In this document: positions 7,675-16,340 of the stretch, piece by piece | Layout of the letters: every line of letters begins with the position of its first letter | How positions within the stretch are numbered: the first letter of the stretch is position 1 | DNA from: an archaeon HR01 | Lineage (GTDB): Archaea; Thermoproteota; Nitrososphaeria_A; Caldarchaeales; Caldarchaeaceae | Length of the DNA: 47,985 bases | Direction: 5' to 3' | NCBI GenBank assembly: GCA_002898355.1 | Contig: BEHD01000016.1 | Span: 1-47,985, forward strand | Notes under the pieces: generated by a model | The model's database searches: none | What the model saw: only the letters and a program-made list of their open reading frames with translations | Told to the model about the DNA's origin: nothing | Program-made: the position numbers and the translations under genes

Positions 7675-8472
7675 ATGGAACGTTATCCACTGGTCCTCAC
7701 AGTTTTGGTTTTGGGGCTGATCTTCTCCACTTACATGGTCTTCTACACGTCTTCACATACACGACCAGTGAAGCCTGTCTCTGTCCGGCCACTACCCTTC
7801 TTCTCATCCTTCAACCCTTCAGAGGCGGCCGTCTCCCTCCTCAGCCTTTTCGGCGACAGCCTGGATGGAGGCCCATCCTACATGCCGGCCCAAGGATGTG
7901 AGACGTTCAGGTTTAAAACAACATCCAACGGCACGTTAATACTTTACTACTGCAGCGGGCTTCTCCAGGTCTCCTCCTACTATCCAGGCCCCACCCACTC
8001 GATACCCTACCCCCCGCTGGACCTTTTCCAAATGATTAGCGGGTCAGCGGCCAGCCAACATACCGTCGAATATGGCGGTGATGGATACGGTGTTGTAAGA
8101 GTATACCAGCGATTCGGTGAGAAGGTTCTCCTTACAGGGGTCCAGGTCTTAATGGATAAATCATCAACAGTTAGGAGGGTCGTCATATATCCTTTCTACA
8201 ATTTCTCAGGGCTTGCTCCGCCGCCACCCCCAAATCTTAGAGATCTAGAGGAGCTCTTGGAGGGGTATGGCCTAAACCCCAGCCTCCATAATCTTGAAGG
8301 GGTCCTCGTATGCGGTGCCAGGCTGGGATATCTCGTCACTTTTTCATTGCAGGAATGGGAAAATCCCAGATATGTGGAGGCCTTGATAGATGTGTACGAT
8401 GGCGGGGTGTTGTATGTTAACTATGTGACAGAGTATGGGGTTGATACTGTCTTTGGCTCACTTTGCCAGTAG
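7675..8472 (+). CDS. Membrane-anchored protein of unknown function
   Basis: I do not recognise a family. The 265-aa product begins with a hydrophobic segment (VLTVLVLGLIFSTYMVFYTS, residues 7-26) and has no further clear membrane helix, so it is probably an N-terminally anchored or secreted protein with an extracytoplasmic domain. That domain has a proline run (APPPPPN) and five cysteines (near CETF, YYCSG, VLVCGA and the C-terminal LCQ) that could form disulfides. The C-terminal half reads like a processed or PepSY-like sheet-rich domain, but this is only an impression. Start is supported by the TATA box 26 nt upstream. Its 3' end overlaps the convergent argF by 15 bp. Confidence 0.8.
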   Translation: MERYPLVLTVLVLGLIFSTYMVFYTSSHTRPVKPVSVRPLPFFSSFNPSEAAVSLLSLFGDSLDGGPSYMPAQGCETFRFKTTSNGTLILYYCSGLLQVSSYYPGPTHSIPYPPLDLFQMISGSAASQHTVEYGGDGYGVVRVYQRFGEKVLLTGVQVLMDKSSTVRRVVIYPFYNFSGLAPPPPPNLRDLEELLEGYGLNPSLHNLEGVLVCGARLGYLVTFSLQEWENPRYVEALIDVYDGGVLYVNYVTEYGVDTVFGSLCQ

Positions 8473-9402
8473 ATGCAGAGCTAGGGCCGCAAATGTATGC
8501 ATCCTATTCTCAGCCTGCTCGTAGATAAGTGATGCCGTAGAGTATGCGACCTCGGGTGTCACCTCCTCACCCAGATGCATCGGCATACAATGCATGAAGT
8601 AGGCATTCTTTTTAGCTTTAGAGAGAAGGCCTGCGTTAACCTGGTATTTGGGTAGAAAAACGCTTAGACGCTTCTCCCTCTCCTCCTCAGAACCCATGGA
8701 GACGAAGACATCCGTATATACGAAGTCTGCCTCTTCCACAGCCTTGACTGGGTCATCATATATCTCCAGAGTGCTTTTGTTCTTTTCCGCCCACTCACCA
8801 GCCTCCCTCAAGATAGCCTTGTCTGGTCTGTAGCCTTCAGGTATTGCCAATGAGATGTTGACGCCCAGCTTAGCGCATATCTGCAGCAGGGATATGGCGA
8901 CATTGCTTCCATCGCCTACGTAGGCCACCTTCACAGACCGCAAATTCCTGGCCTTCTCCCATATCGTCATCACATCGGCCAATGCTTGGAGCGGGTGGTG
9001 TCTATCGCTTAAGGCGTTGATGACAGGTATTCGTCCGTTCCTCGCCAGCTCAAGGAGGTCGTCATGCTTGAAGACCCTCGCCACGATGGCGTCCACATAT
9101 CTCGCCAGCACCCGGCCTGTATCGAGGACTGTTTCACCTCGGCCGAGCTGGAGCTCCGAATAGCCCAGATATAGTGACTCGCCTCCAAGCCTAGCTATTG
9201 CTGACTGGATGGAGACTCTGGTCCTCGTGGATGGCTTCTGGAAAATCATGGCGACTACCTTCTTACGGAGGGGGCTTCCCGCAGGATATCCCTTCCTCTT
9301 CAGTCTAAGAGCAAGATTCAATATCTTCCTCAAATCTTCAGCCGACTGCTCCGAAATAGAGAGAAAATGTTTGACAGCCATGTCTACATGCTGCTCCCAC
9401 AT
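8458..9402 (-). CDS. argF: Ornithine carbamoyltransferase
   Basis: Transfers the carbamoyl group from carbamoyl phosphate to ornithine giving citrulline, in arginine synthesis. Carbamoyl-phosphate motif STRTR is at residues 58-62, HPLQ at 136-139, the ornithine-loop SMG at 235-237, and the catalytic HC-x-P at 271-274. The last reads HCMP and not the usual HCLP, and the following AHR-like stretch is MHLGEE. Length 314 is normal. The start may be the first ATG (9402) or the ATG at 9381 (MAVKHFLSI). It shares a ~70-bp divergent spacer with the HTH/ATP-cone gene; other arginine genes are not in the window. Confidence 0.9.
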   Translation of the reverse strand: MWEQHVDMAVKHFLSISEQSAEDLRKILNLALRLKRKGYPAGSPLRKKVVAMIFQKPSTRTRVSIQSAIARLGGESLYLGYSELQLGRGETVLDTGRVLARYVDAIVARVFKHDDLLELARNGRIPVINALSDRHHPLQALADVMTIWEKARNLRSVKVAYVGDGSNVAISLLQICAKLGVNISLAIPEGYRPDKAILREAGEWAEKNKSTLEIYDDPVKAVEEADFVYTDVFVSMGSEEEREKRLSVFLPKYQVNAGLLSKAKKNAYFMHCMPMHLGEEVTPEVAYSTASLIYEQAENRMHTFAALALHLLAK

Positions 9403-9472
9403 ATTTTTTAGTATTACCCTAGCCTTCTAAACTCTATAACCCAATAAACAGGTTTGAGATGAGCTTTCCGGT

Positions 9473-11110
9473 ATGGAGTCGTCTCCTGAAGAGATCTTCG
9501 AGGCCTTGTCCTCCACTGTAAGACTCCAGATAATGAAGATACTCTCAAGAAATCCTATGAACTACTCGGACCTTATGAAGGCTTTGGGGATGACACGGCA
9601 GAGGGCGGCCGGTAGGTTCGCCTACCATCTCAAAAAGCTTTTTTCAGCCGATCTCATCAAGGTGAACGAGAAGACAAAGCTTTACGAGGTTACTAAGAAA
9701 GGACAGCTAGTCCTCAGCCAGATAGAGATGATGAGAAAGGTTCTGGAGGGGTCTGAGATGATGATAGTAAGGAGGACCGAGTCGGCTGTGGAATCCTTTG
9801 ATAAGAACAAGATAGTGAATGTGTTAATGACTGAGGCGGGGATGCCCGGCAAGCTGGCAAGCCATGTGGCGGGCCTAGCAGAGGAGAAGCTTGAGGGGCT
9901 GAAGGTAGAATATCTCACTGGCTCCCTAATCAGGGAGCTGGTGAACGCTCTCCTTATAGATATGGGGCTGGAGAAGTACCGGCATAAGCTGACTAGGCTT
10001 GGAATGCCGTTGTATGATGCGGAGAAGCTTATTTCAGAAACCTCTCAGGCCTCCCATATACACGGCCTGATAAGGTCTTCAGCGGGCTCGGTGTTGAAGG
10101 AGTATCTATTGTTATCCGCCCTACCCAGAAATGTGGGCGACCTACATCTCGCGGGTGAAATAGACCTCCACAGCCCGGAGACATGGCTGTACGGATTATT
10201 CGCCAAATCCTACAACCTCGAGGCTGATAGCCTGGTAAAAATCGTGGACGAGGTCTGCGGTATAGATGGTGAAGTCTGCCTACAGGTGAGCGCTGGAGGG
10301 AATATCGTCCATGCTTTGAGGGAGCTCTCCTCGGTAAAATCAACATATCACGCCAAGATCTCTGTGCTGGTTCCAGATGTGAAAACCTATGAGAAGAATA
10401 AGGGCCTTGAAGCTTTCAACCTCGTTGTGGATATGAGTGGGGACGACGGAAAGGTCAGTATTGCCGACGGCTTGATAGACATCGCTCCAGGCCCTGTCAC
10501 GAGCCATGGTTATCTGTTATCAGCTGAGGGCCTCATACATGGTGTAGCCTCGATAAATCTCGGACGAGCCTACCTGGTTTCGGACGGTGTTGAAGACAGG
10601 ATGTGGATGGGGGTTAGGAAGACGCTGGAGGGGCTGGTGGTGGCCTTCCAGAAAAAGCATCAGTACATTGCGAGGTATTGGGGTTTGAAGGGGCCGGGAC
10701 TGTTCATAGTCTCAGCCTGCGGGTTCTCCGAGGTCAGCGCAAAGGTTTACAACGGTTCAGCGGTTGACCTGGCAAAGCATCTCGCCTCACTATGTGGCAA
10801 GGTGGAGCGTGAAGGTGTCGAGATACTGCTGGCAGGTAACACTAGTACAAAAACAGCCAATAGATTCTACACCTTGGACACTGCAACATTCGGAATTAAG
10901 GATGTTGAAGCTCTCACACATGGGAGAAAGGGCTACAACACGGGGATCTTTGACATCAAGACGGAGAGGAAGAACCTCGTGGAGAAAGTTGCGGAGGTCC
11001 ACAAATATTTCAGGGGAGGCTTGGTTATAAGATCTGAGGGCGGTGTCTCGAAACTCCTTAACGAGCTTAGGGAGTTATCTGTGGGTGGGATATATCTGAT
11101 AAAGAGCTAG
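9473..11110 (+). CDS. ArsR-type winged helix / ATP-cone / NrdD-like fusion, putative nucleotide-responsive regulator
   Basis: Three parts are visible. Residues 1-80 are an ArsR-like winged helix (EIFEALSSTVRLQIMKILS, then RFAYHLKKL and VTKKGQLVL). Residues 97-180 form an ATP-cone (VRRTESAVESFDKNKIVNVL, EYLTGSLIRELVNALL, YRHKLTRLG), the allosteric nucleotide-binding module of ribonucleotide reductases and NrdR. Residues about 200-545 resemble class III (anaerobic) ribonucleotide reductase NrdD in layout (VGDLHLAGEIDLHSP; NRFYTLDTATFGI), but I see no C-terminal glycyl-radical motif, so it is probably not an active reductase. The likely role is a transcription regulator that senses (d)ATP. It ends 4 bp inside the convergent nac gene. 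Confidence 0.75.
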   Translation: MESSPEEIFEALSSTVRLQIMKILSRNPMNYSDLMKALGMTRQRAAGRFAYHLKKLFSADLIKVNEKTKLYEVTKKGQLVLSQIEMMRKVLEGSEMMIVRRTESAVESFDKNKIVNVLMTEAGMPGKLASHVAGLAEEKLEGLKVEYLTGSLIRELVNALLIDMGLEKYRHKLTRLGMPLYDAEKLISETSQASHIHGLIRSSAGSVLKEYLLLSALPRNVGDLHLAGEIDLHSPETWLYGLFAKSYNLEADSLVKIVDEVCGIDGEVCLQVSAGGNIVHALRELSSVKSTYHAKISVLVPDVKTYEKNKGLEAFNLVVDMSGDDGKVSIADGLIDIAPGPVTSHGYLLSAEGLIHGVASINLGRAYLVSDGVEDRMWMGVRKTLEGLVVAFQKKHQYIARYWGLKGPGLFIVSACGFSEVSAKVYNGSAVDLAKHLASLCGKVEREGVEILLAGNTSTKTANRFYTLDTATFGIKDVEALTHGRKGYNTGIFDIKTERKNLVEKVAEVHKYFRGGLVIRSEGGVSKLLNELRELSVGGIYLIKS

Positions 11111-11475
11111 GGCCTGCTCCTCAGAATGAGTATGGCTTTGGCGAGGTCCCCGCCTGTCTCGATAAGGGTCTTTCTGGCCATATCCTCCGGGACACCAGCC
11201 TGAGAGGCCACCAGCAATACGTCCTCGGGGCTGGGTTCGAATGCCTGTTGCGGCCCCTCCCCAACACCCTCAGAATACTCGCCACCGATAATCTGGAATA
11301 TCCTCTCCTTCTCCATCTTAAGGGAGACAACCATCGGATTCTTCAACACTATTTCCTTATCGCCTAGTCTTATGGTGACAGACTCTGCGGTTCCCAACTC
11401 TTCCACATCTAGCCCTAGATTACCTAAAACTTTGGACTGAAGTCTCTTCAGCTCCCTTGGGGATAACCTCTTCAA
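11107..11475 (-). CDS. nac: Nascent polypeptide-associated complex protein (NAC alpha)
   Basis: Ribosome-associated chaperone. The 122-aa product has a NAC domain (about 35-75: IRLGDKEIVLKNPMVVSLKM, FQIIGGEY) and a C-terminal UBA domain (about 82-120: SPEDVLLVASQAGVPEDMARKTLIETGGDLAKAILIL). Archaea encode a homodimeric NAC of this form. It follows the PUA-protein gene by about 43 bp in the run Nep1-MBF1-HflX-PUA-NAC. Confidence 0.95.
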   Translation of the reverse strand: MKRLSPRELKRLQSKVLGNLGLDVEELGTAESVTIRLGDKEIVLKNPMVVSLKMEKERIFQIIGGEYSEGVGEGPQQAFEPSPEDVLLVASQAGVPEDMARKTLIETGGDLAKAILILRSRP

Positions 11476-11518
11476 CCCGGTTCTATAGGCGGTACAGTCC
11501 GTTAAAAAGCATAGCTCC

Positions 11519-11980
11519 TCATATGTGGTCCCGTATCTTGACCGCCACCCCCCTCCTCAGCACCCCCATCTCCATCCCTGAAAGAACCGCCTTCCCAACA
11601 GCCAGCAGGCGGCCGTCTACATCAACAACCAAAACCTCCTGCCCAGGCAGTATATCCCTGTCACAATCCCATACATGGCTGGAGAAGACTGAACGGCCTG
11701 CAGCCACCTCTCCCGCCACATCCTGCCTCACGACTACACGTAGTCTAGGGGGGGCGACCAACTCCAAAAGCCTCCTACCCCCTTCAACTGTTAATGAGAG
11801 GAGGCCATCAGACGCTCTTAATGTGGCGAGCAGCTTACCGTCAAGCCATATCCTCCTAGGCCTTCCGGTCGAGGGGGATAACTCGACACTGCAGCCGCTC
11901 GGAAACAACTCATCCACTATACATCCAAACTGGTATTCCGCTATCTTCCTCAACATTCTAATATACGGGTTATCCGACAA
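11519..11980 (-). CDS. PUA-domain RNA-binding protein
   Basis: Archaeal PUA protein of unknown specific role. The N-terminal part SDNPYIRMLRKIAEYQFG, then ELFPSG and DGKLLATLRASDG, matches a conserved archaeal pre-PUA family; the C-terminal ~75 residues (LRVVVRQDVAGEVAAGRSVF, ILPGQEVLVVDVDGRLLAVGKA) are a PUA domain. I chose the TTG at 11978-11980, overlapping the hflX stop region, because family similarity begins there; an open frame extends upstream to 12049 inside hflX. Context beside NAC suggests a translation-related function. Confidence 0.8.
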   Translation of the reverse strand: MSDNPYIRMLRKIAEYQFGCIVDELFPSGCSVELSPSTGRPRRIWLDGKLLATLRASDGLLSLTVEGGRRLLELVAPPRLRVVVRQDVAGEVAAGRSVFSSHVWDCDRDILPGQEVLVVDVDGRLLAVGKAVLSGMEMGVLRRGVAVKIRDHI

Positions 11981-13229
11981 CTTGGAACACGCTGGCGGAC
12001 CTACGTATCTTCTCAGCCATCTCCACCGTTGCATCGGCCTCAAACTCAATACCTCCGGAGCCGTAGTTGAGGCTTATTAGACTGCCATGCTCCTTCAGAC
12101 GTGAGAGAAGCTCGTACGAGTCTCCACCATTTTCCAGGACAGCCCTTATCCTAACATAGCCACCCATCATCGAGCCGGCCATTTTGCAGAGCTGTGATAT
12201 GTTATAACCTGTCAGGGCCGATATAACCACATAAGGCTGCTCAAATTCAAGGGATGCAATCTTGTATTCAGCTGCGTTTTTGCAGAGGTCCGCCTTGTTG
12301 AATACGATCAATATTGGCACATCGACCACCCCCACCTCCCTAAGCGTGGCTATACATGTATTGATCTTCTCCTGTATGTTTCTCACGTCTTCCGAGACAT
12401 CTACAACAAGCAGTATCAGGTCTGCATAGATGAACTCGCTGAGGGTGGAGTTGAAGGCATCTATTAGAAGAGGGGGGAGGTTCCGGATAAACCCTACCGT
12501 GTCTGAGATGTAGGCTTTCCTCCCATCAAAGGTTGTAAGCCGTGTAGTAGTGGATAGTGTTGTGAACATCTGGGGGCTTACAGGTCTTGACTCCCCTGCA
12601 AGAAGGTTGAAGAGGGTGGACTTTCCAGCATTAGTATACCCTGTTAAAGCGACTAGAGGTATCCCCTCCTCAACTCTTTTAGCCCTTACAAGTGAGTTCC
12701 GTCTCTTGATGGCGGAGAGCTTCTGATATATCGTGTGCATCTGTCTTTTCACCTCGTCATAGTAGACTTCAGCCTCGTATGCTCCTAGTCCATGGAACCC
12801 GGGCTGCTCACCCTTCTTGGCCAACCTAACCTTCTCCTTCGCCCTTGACAGCTCGTACCTAAGCTCGGCCAGTCTTATCTGGAGCTTCGCCTCGGAGGAG
12901 GAGGCTCTTCTATTAAAAATCTCTAGGATCAGCTGTGTTCTAGAGATGACCGGCACGCCTAGGGACTTGGCCAGGTTATATTCTTGGACGGGTTTGACAT
13001 CTCCCCCGAAGACGACCTTGGATAACCCCATCGTTTTTACGGCATTTCTAAGCTCTTCCAGCTTCCCGGGGCCTATGTTGTATTTGGGATGGGGTGGCCT
13101 CACCTGTGTGATGGTGTAGGCGGACTCGTAGCCGGCTGCCTCGCAGAGCTCCAACAGCTCCTCCAGGTAAAGCTCTTCACGCCGGGATACACGCTGTACG
13201 GCGGCAACCTTCAAACCCTGGCGGCCCAC
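11970..13229 (-). CDS. hflX: GTPase HflX
   Basis: Ribosome-associated GTPase. An N-terminal HflX domain (KYNIGPGKLEEL, SRTQLILEIFNRRASSSEAKLQ, QIRLAELRYEL) is followed by the GTPase: G1 GYTNAGKSTLF, G3-like DTVGFIRNLP, G4 NKADLC, G5 near ISAL. A C-terminal domain follows (IRAVLENGGDSYELLSRL, FEADATVEMAEKI). The length, 419 aa, is typical. HflX binds the large subunit and can split stalled ribosomes in bacteria; the archaeal role is less defined. It is 5 bp downstream of the HTH gene and overlaps the PUA gene. Confidence 0.96.
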   Translation of the reverse strand: MGRQGLKVAAVQRVSRREELYLEELLELCEAAGYESAYTITQVRPPHPKYNIGPGKLEELRNAVKTMGLSKVVFGGDVKPVQEYNLAKSLGVPVISRTQLILEIFNRRASSSEAKLQIRLAELRYELSRAKEKVRLAKKGEQPGFHGLGAYEAEVYYDEVKRQMHTIYQKLSAIKRRNSLVRAKRVEEGIPLVALTGYTNAGKSTLFNLLAGESRPVSPQMFTTLSTTTRLTTFDGRKAYISDTVGFIRNLPPLLIDAFNSTLSEFIYADLILLVVDVSEDVRNIQEKINTCIATLREVGVVDVPILIVFNKADLCKNAAEYKIASLEFEQPYVVISALTGYNISQLCKMAGSMMGGYVRIRAVLENGGDSYELLSRLKEHGSLISLNYGSGGIEFEADATVEMAEKIRRSASVFQVVG

Positions 13230-13234
13230 CCCTC

Positions 13235-13567
13235 CTACTTGTTCTGCTGCCTTTTTAAAAGGTCTTCCAGTGTATAGCCCTGAAAAGGTTGGGGTGGTGC
13301 TGTTTTTACGCGTTCTTCGACAGATGGTTGGAGTATCGTTATCTTGAGGATCTTCTCCAGCCTTTTGGCCAGGTCTATGGGTGGGTTGAACTCTCCCTGC
13401 TCAATCTTTTTGATGATTGTCTCCTTCGTCTTGGCCATGATGGCTAGCTCCGACTGGGAGATGCCCATGGCCTCCCTGGCCCTCCGAACCTCCGAGCCGA
13501 AGTCTTCAACATACTCTAGCTCTGGCTCTTTACCAGGATTGGGGGGCTGGCTTCTCTTTGCGGGCAT
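13235..13567 (-). CDS. MBF1-like helix-turn-helix protein lacking the zinc ribbon
   Basis: A 110-aa protein with one XRE/MBF1 HTH (about residues 28-82: VRRAREAMGISQSELAIMAK, ETIIKKIEQGEFNPPIDLAKRLEK), and a C-terminal tail GYTLEDLLKRQQ that fits archaeal MBF1. The four-cysteine N-terminal zinc ribbon of standard archaeal MBF1 is absent, replaced by a charged stretch. Archaeal MBF1 associates with translating small subunits; proximity to hflX, nac and nep1 agrees with that. Confidence 0.85.
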   Translation of the reverse strand: MPAKRSQPPNPGKEPELEYVEDFGSEVRRAREAMGISQSELAIMAKTKETIIKKIEQGEFNPPIDLAKRLEKILKITILQPSVEERVKTAPPQPFQGYTLEDLLKRQQNK

Positions 13568-13597
13568 ACATCCATATATGCTCCCACCACTATATCA

Positions 13598-14317
13598 CTA
13601 TTTTTGTATCCTCTCCAAGGTGCATAGGAGTCTTGAGACCACCACCCAAGCCTCCAGCGGCCTGTCATAGATGGAGAATATCCGCTCCGCTAGCCTGGTT
13701 GTCTCCGGTCTGAAGGATGAGTAGGGGAAGGCCCCAACTAATACTGTCGGTTTCTCGTTTCGGGCCATCATCATGCCTAAGCTATCCCAGTCAATTTTCT
13801 CACCCTCCTCGGAGAGGAGATACACTGTGTCTGGTTTAATCTCGGCCAAAAGGGCTTGGAGGCTGGCCTTCCTCATCCTGAGTAGACCCTCCGAGCCGCC
13901 GGTAGCGTATAGCTTCTCCACCAATCCCTTAAACCTTTCATAGGTGCGGGGCAGCCTCGTCCTGCTATCCACCTCGATGATGTATCCGTCGTATGTTGAT
14001 ACCCAGACACGGAGCTTTCCGGAGTGGTTTAGGGGGGCGCCCAAAGCCTCTAGAAGTGTGAAGTGCACGATGTCTGGTCTCCCCCTCTTCATGCTGTCCG
14101 GTAGATACCTCATCGCCCAGTGATGGTAGGACCTGTCCAGAAGCATCCGGGAGGGTTTCTTGCCCAGCCTGGCAGCATATTTTCTCACTGAGGGGTGAGC
14201 CCTAATCTCTTCAGGCACCAGCTCCAAGGCCACTTCAGCCAGAACCAGATGTAGCCGCTCCAACCCGGTGTATACACGAATAATAGCCGATTTAACCTCT
14301 ATCTTTCTAGGCTGCAC
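13598..14317 (-). CDS. nep1: rRNA pseudouridine N1-methyltransferase Nep1 (Emg1)
   Basis: SPOUT-class methyltransferase that modifies a pseudouridine in the small-subunit rRNA and helps assembly. Family blocks visible are MLLDRSYHHWAM, RGRPDIVHFTLLEALGAPLN, RVWVSTYDGYIIEVDSRTRLPRTYERF and the knot region PTVLVGAFPYSSF. The length, 239 aa, is normal. The start is GTG at 14315-14317. Its 5' side faces the trailer end of the CRISPR array; it heads the nep1-MBF1-hflX-PUA-nac series. Confidence 0.93.
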   Translation of the reverse strand: MQPRKIEVKSAIIRVYTGLERLHLVLAEVALELVPEEIRAHPSVRKYAARLGKKPSRMLLDRSYHHWAMRYLPDSMKRGRPDIVHFTLLEALGAPLNHSGKLRVWVSTYDGYIIEVDSRTRLPRTYERFKGLVEKLYATGGSEGLLRMRKASLQALLAEIKPDTVYLLSEEGEKIDWDSLGMMMARNEKPTVLVGAFPYSSFRPETTRLAERIFSIYDRPLEAWVVVSRLLCTLERIQK

Positions 14318-14410
14318 CGCCCATCGGGTTTCAATACCAAGCTCCTACAGATTCCGCATTCAGTAAATGTCAGGACTGAGGCTGGCCACATACGTGGCGT
14401 GAGCTAGTTG

Positions 14411-15601
14411 CTTTCAATTCCTTTGCGGATTCAAGTAGAGCCCTCCCGTCCCCGTCCGCAAAACTCCCCCCTTTTTTCTTTCAATTCCTTTGCGGATTCA
14501 AGGCTCTAGATGTTTTGTGAATTTGAATGTGAAAAAGAACTTTCAATTCCTTTGCGGATTCAAGTTGCGAAGAATCCTTCACCTGTTGAGATATATAATG
14601 ACATCTTTCAATTCCTTTGCGGATTCAAGATTACCAGCACCACATCTACCATGAGCTGGTGCGGATAGCCTTTCAATTCCTTTGCGGATTCAAGATAGGT
14701 ATCGTTTATGACCATGAAGACGTTTCCAGTTGGCTTCCTTTCAATTCCTTTGCGGATTCAAGCCAACTTCCCTGGGGGCAGTAGAAGGGGGATATAAGAC
14801 TTTCAATTCCTTTGCGGATTCAAGTATTGATACCATTTTTCTCGACCTAGATTATAGAGGTGATTACTTTCAATTCCTTTGCGGATTCAAGGTGATAGGG
14901 CTATTCTTGATGTTGTAAACTACTATAGCACTTTCAATTCCTTTGCGGATTCAAGTATTGATACCATTTTTCTCGACCTAGATTATAGAGGTGATTACTT
15001 TCAATTCCTTTGCGGATTCAAGTTGTTAGGACAACAGACCGCCCATCAGGCAACACAAAATTCTTTCAATTCCTTTGCGGATTCAAGTTGGCGAGGTTTT
15101 GGGGGGTAAGTGATGCCGAAGAGTCTTTCAATTCCTTTGCGGATTCAAGTTGGCCAACACTTTCTCCATTCGCTCAAACTTCTTAACTCTTTCAATTCCT
15201 TTGCGGATTCAAGCTTAGTATTCAACGCCAACTTCTTGACATTCTCTATACCTCTTTCAATTCCTTTGCGGATTCAAGGGACATAACATAAGTCCTTTAA
15301 CCCTTTGCCCCACCATAGACTTTCAATTCCTTTGCGGATTCAAGAGCCTTCTTACCCTGGCCCCCAATAGAAAATCCTTTCAACCTTTCAATTCCTTTGC
15401 GGATTCAAGAAGAAAAATATATTGCGAAATTTTTAAAGTGTTTAGTTAACTTTCAATTCCTTTGCGGATTCAAGTTGAAGCTATACACAAGTGGGTGGTT
15501 GGGAAGAAGAGCTTTCAATTCCTTTGCGGATTCAAGGCTCAATATTGAACACCGCCTTCGTGAGCTTCTCACCTTCCTTTCAATTCCTTTGCGGATTCAA
15601 G
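14411..15601 (-). CRISPR. CRISPR array, 19 repeats / 18 spacers, type I-A
   Basis: Nineteen identical 25-nt repeats, on + reading CTTTCAATTCC...GCGGATTCAAG, start at 14411, 14478, 14540, 14605, 14670, 14738, 14800, 14867, 14931, 14998, 15063, 15125, 15189, 15254, 15320, 15385, 15450, 15512 and 15577. Spacers are 37-43 nt. The reverse complement ends in ATTGAAAG, the usual 8-nt 5' handle of archaeal crRNA, so the array is transcribed on the - strand from a leader at 15602-15692. The newest spacer is therefore at 15537-15576 and the oldest at 14436-14477. Spacers 14825-14866 and 14956-14997 are identical. Repeats stay perfect to the trailer end. Confidence 0.99.
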
Positions 15602-15692
15602 ATAAGCTATTAATATTTGTTGATATGTTTTATTTAAGTTTTCCCATCCCACAGTTCGACAATAATCGAAAAGGCAACATCTACCCAGATCC
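15602..15692 (-). promoter_or_regulatory. CRISPR leader and array promoter
   Basis: AT-rich segment between the cas4 stop and the first repeat. On the - strand CTTAAATA (15631-15638) is a TATA box, predicting a transcription start near 15609. An inverted repeat TTCGA...TCGAA (15655-15670, 6-nt loop) lies upstream of it and could be a binding site for a regulator such as Csa3 or for integration factors. Confidence 0.75.
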
Positions 15693-16340
15693 TCAGCGTT
15701 TACCCTTTACAGGACCCTTACTGGAGGCCCGCAGCTTATATACACCTCCTGAAACACGCAAACCCGGCCTACAAAACATCCGAAAACCACAGCTAAAACA
15801 TCTAGACAAAGGCACCCGAACCCCCGGATCAACCTCATTCTCCACAATCTCGTGAATACGGTCTAGAGCCTCTTCCAAAACCCGCCTAACCCCCTCATTA
15901 AAAACTAACCTCAATAGCCGCCTATTCCGCAAATAGTAGACATACCCCTCCTTCACAGCCCTCCCCAAATTCTCCTCCACCAAAACAGCATAGGCAGTCA
16001 GCTGAAGCTTATGGTCCCACTTCACACCCACCCACTCTGACTCAGCCCACTTTACCTCAACAGGCACATACTCCCCAAACCTCGTAACCAGCAAATAATC
16101 CAGCCTACCCGCAACCCTCAACCGCTCACTAACAAAATAAACATCTCTAATAACTTTAACAGCCTTCAGCCTAGCTATCAAAGGCGTAATAACCCTCACA
16201 TCATGCTCCAAGGAACCCATCTCCATAGCCTCTGAGACAGCCTCATCAAGATGCAGCACATGAGTTATGTAAACTATCCTAGGACAGTAAGCATAATGCT
16301 TAAGCTCCACAACCGATAAAAAGCCCTCCTCCACACTCAC
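15693..16340 (-). CDS. cas4: CRISPR-associated exonuclease Cas4
   Basis: RecB-type nuclease with an iron-sulfur cluster that trims and selects prespacers for Cas1-Cas2. The 215-aa product has the nuclease motif GRLDYLL...VPVEVKWAE, a downstream QLTAYAVL helix, one N-terminal Cys (CPRIVY) and three C-terminal Cys (CFSCGFRMFC) to hold the cluster. It overlaps cas2 by 4 bp and ends directly before the leader. Confidence 0.95.
   Translation of the reverse strand: MSVEEGFLSVVELKHYAYCPRIVYITHVLHLDEAVSEAMEMGSLEHDVRVITPLIARLKAVKVIRDVYFVSERLRVAGRLDYLLVTRFGEYVPVEVKWAESEWVGVKWDHKLQLTAYAVLVEENLGRAVKEGYVYYLRNRRLLRLVFNEGVRRVLEEALDRIHEIVENEVDPGVRVPLSRCFSCGFRMFCRPGLRVSGGVYKLRASSKGPVKGKR

Noticed and set aside
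14328-14345. GTTTCAATA resembling a degenerate CRISPR repeat left of the array
   Set aside because: Only about 7 nt match; the remaining repeat bases do not follow.
14730-15855. open frames across the CRISPR array on +
   Set aside because: They only translate the repeat (recurrent FNSFADSS / FQFLCGFK) and are artefacts.
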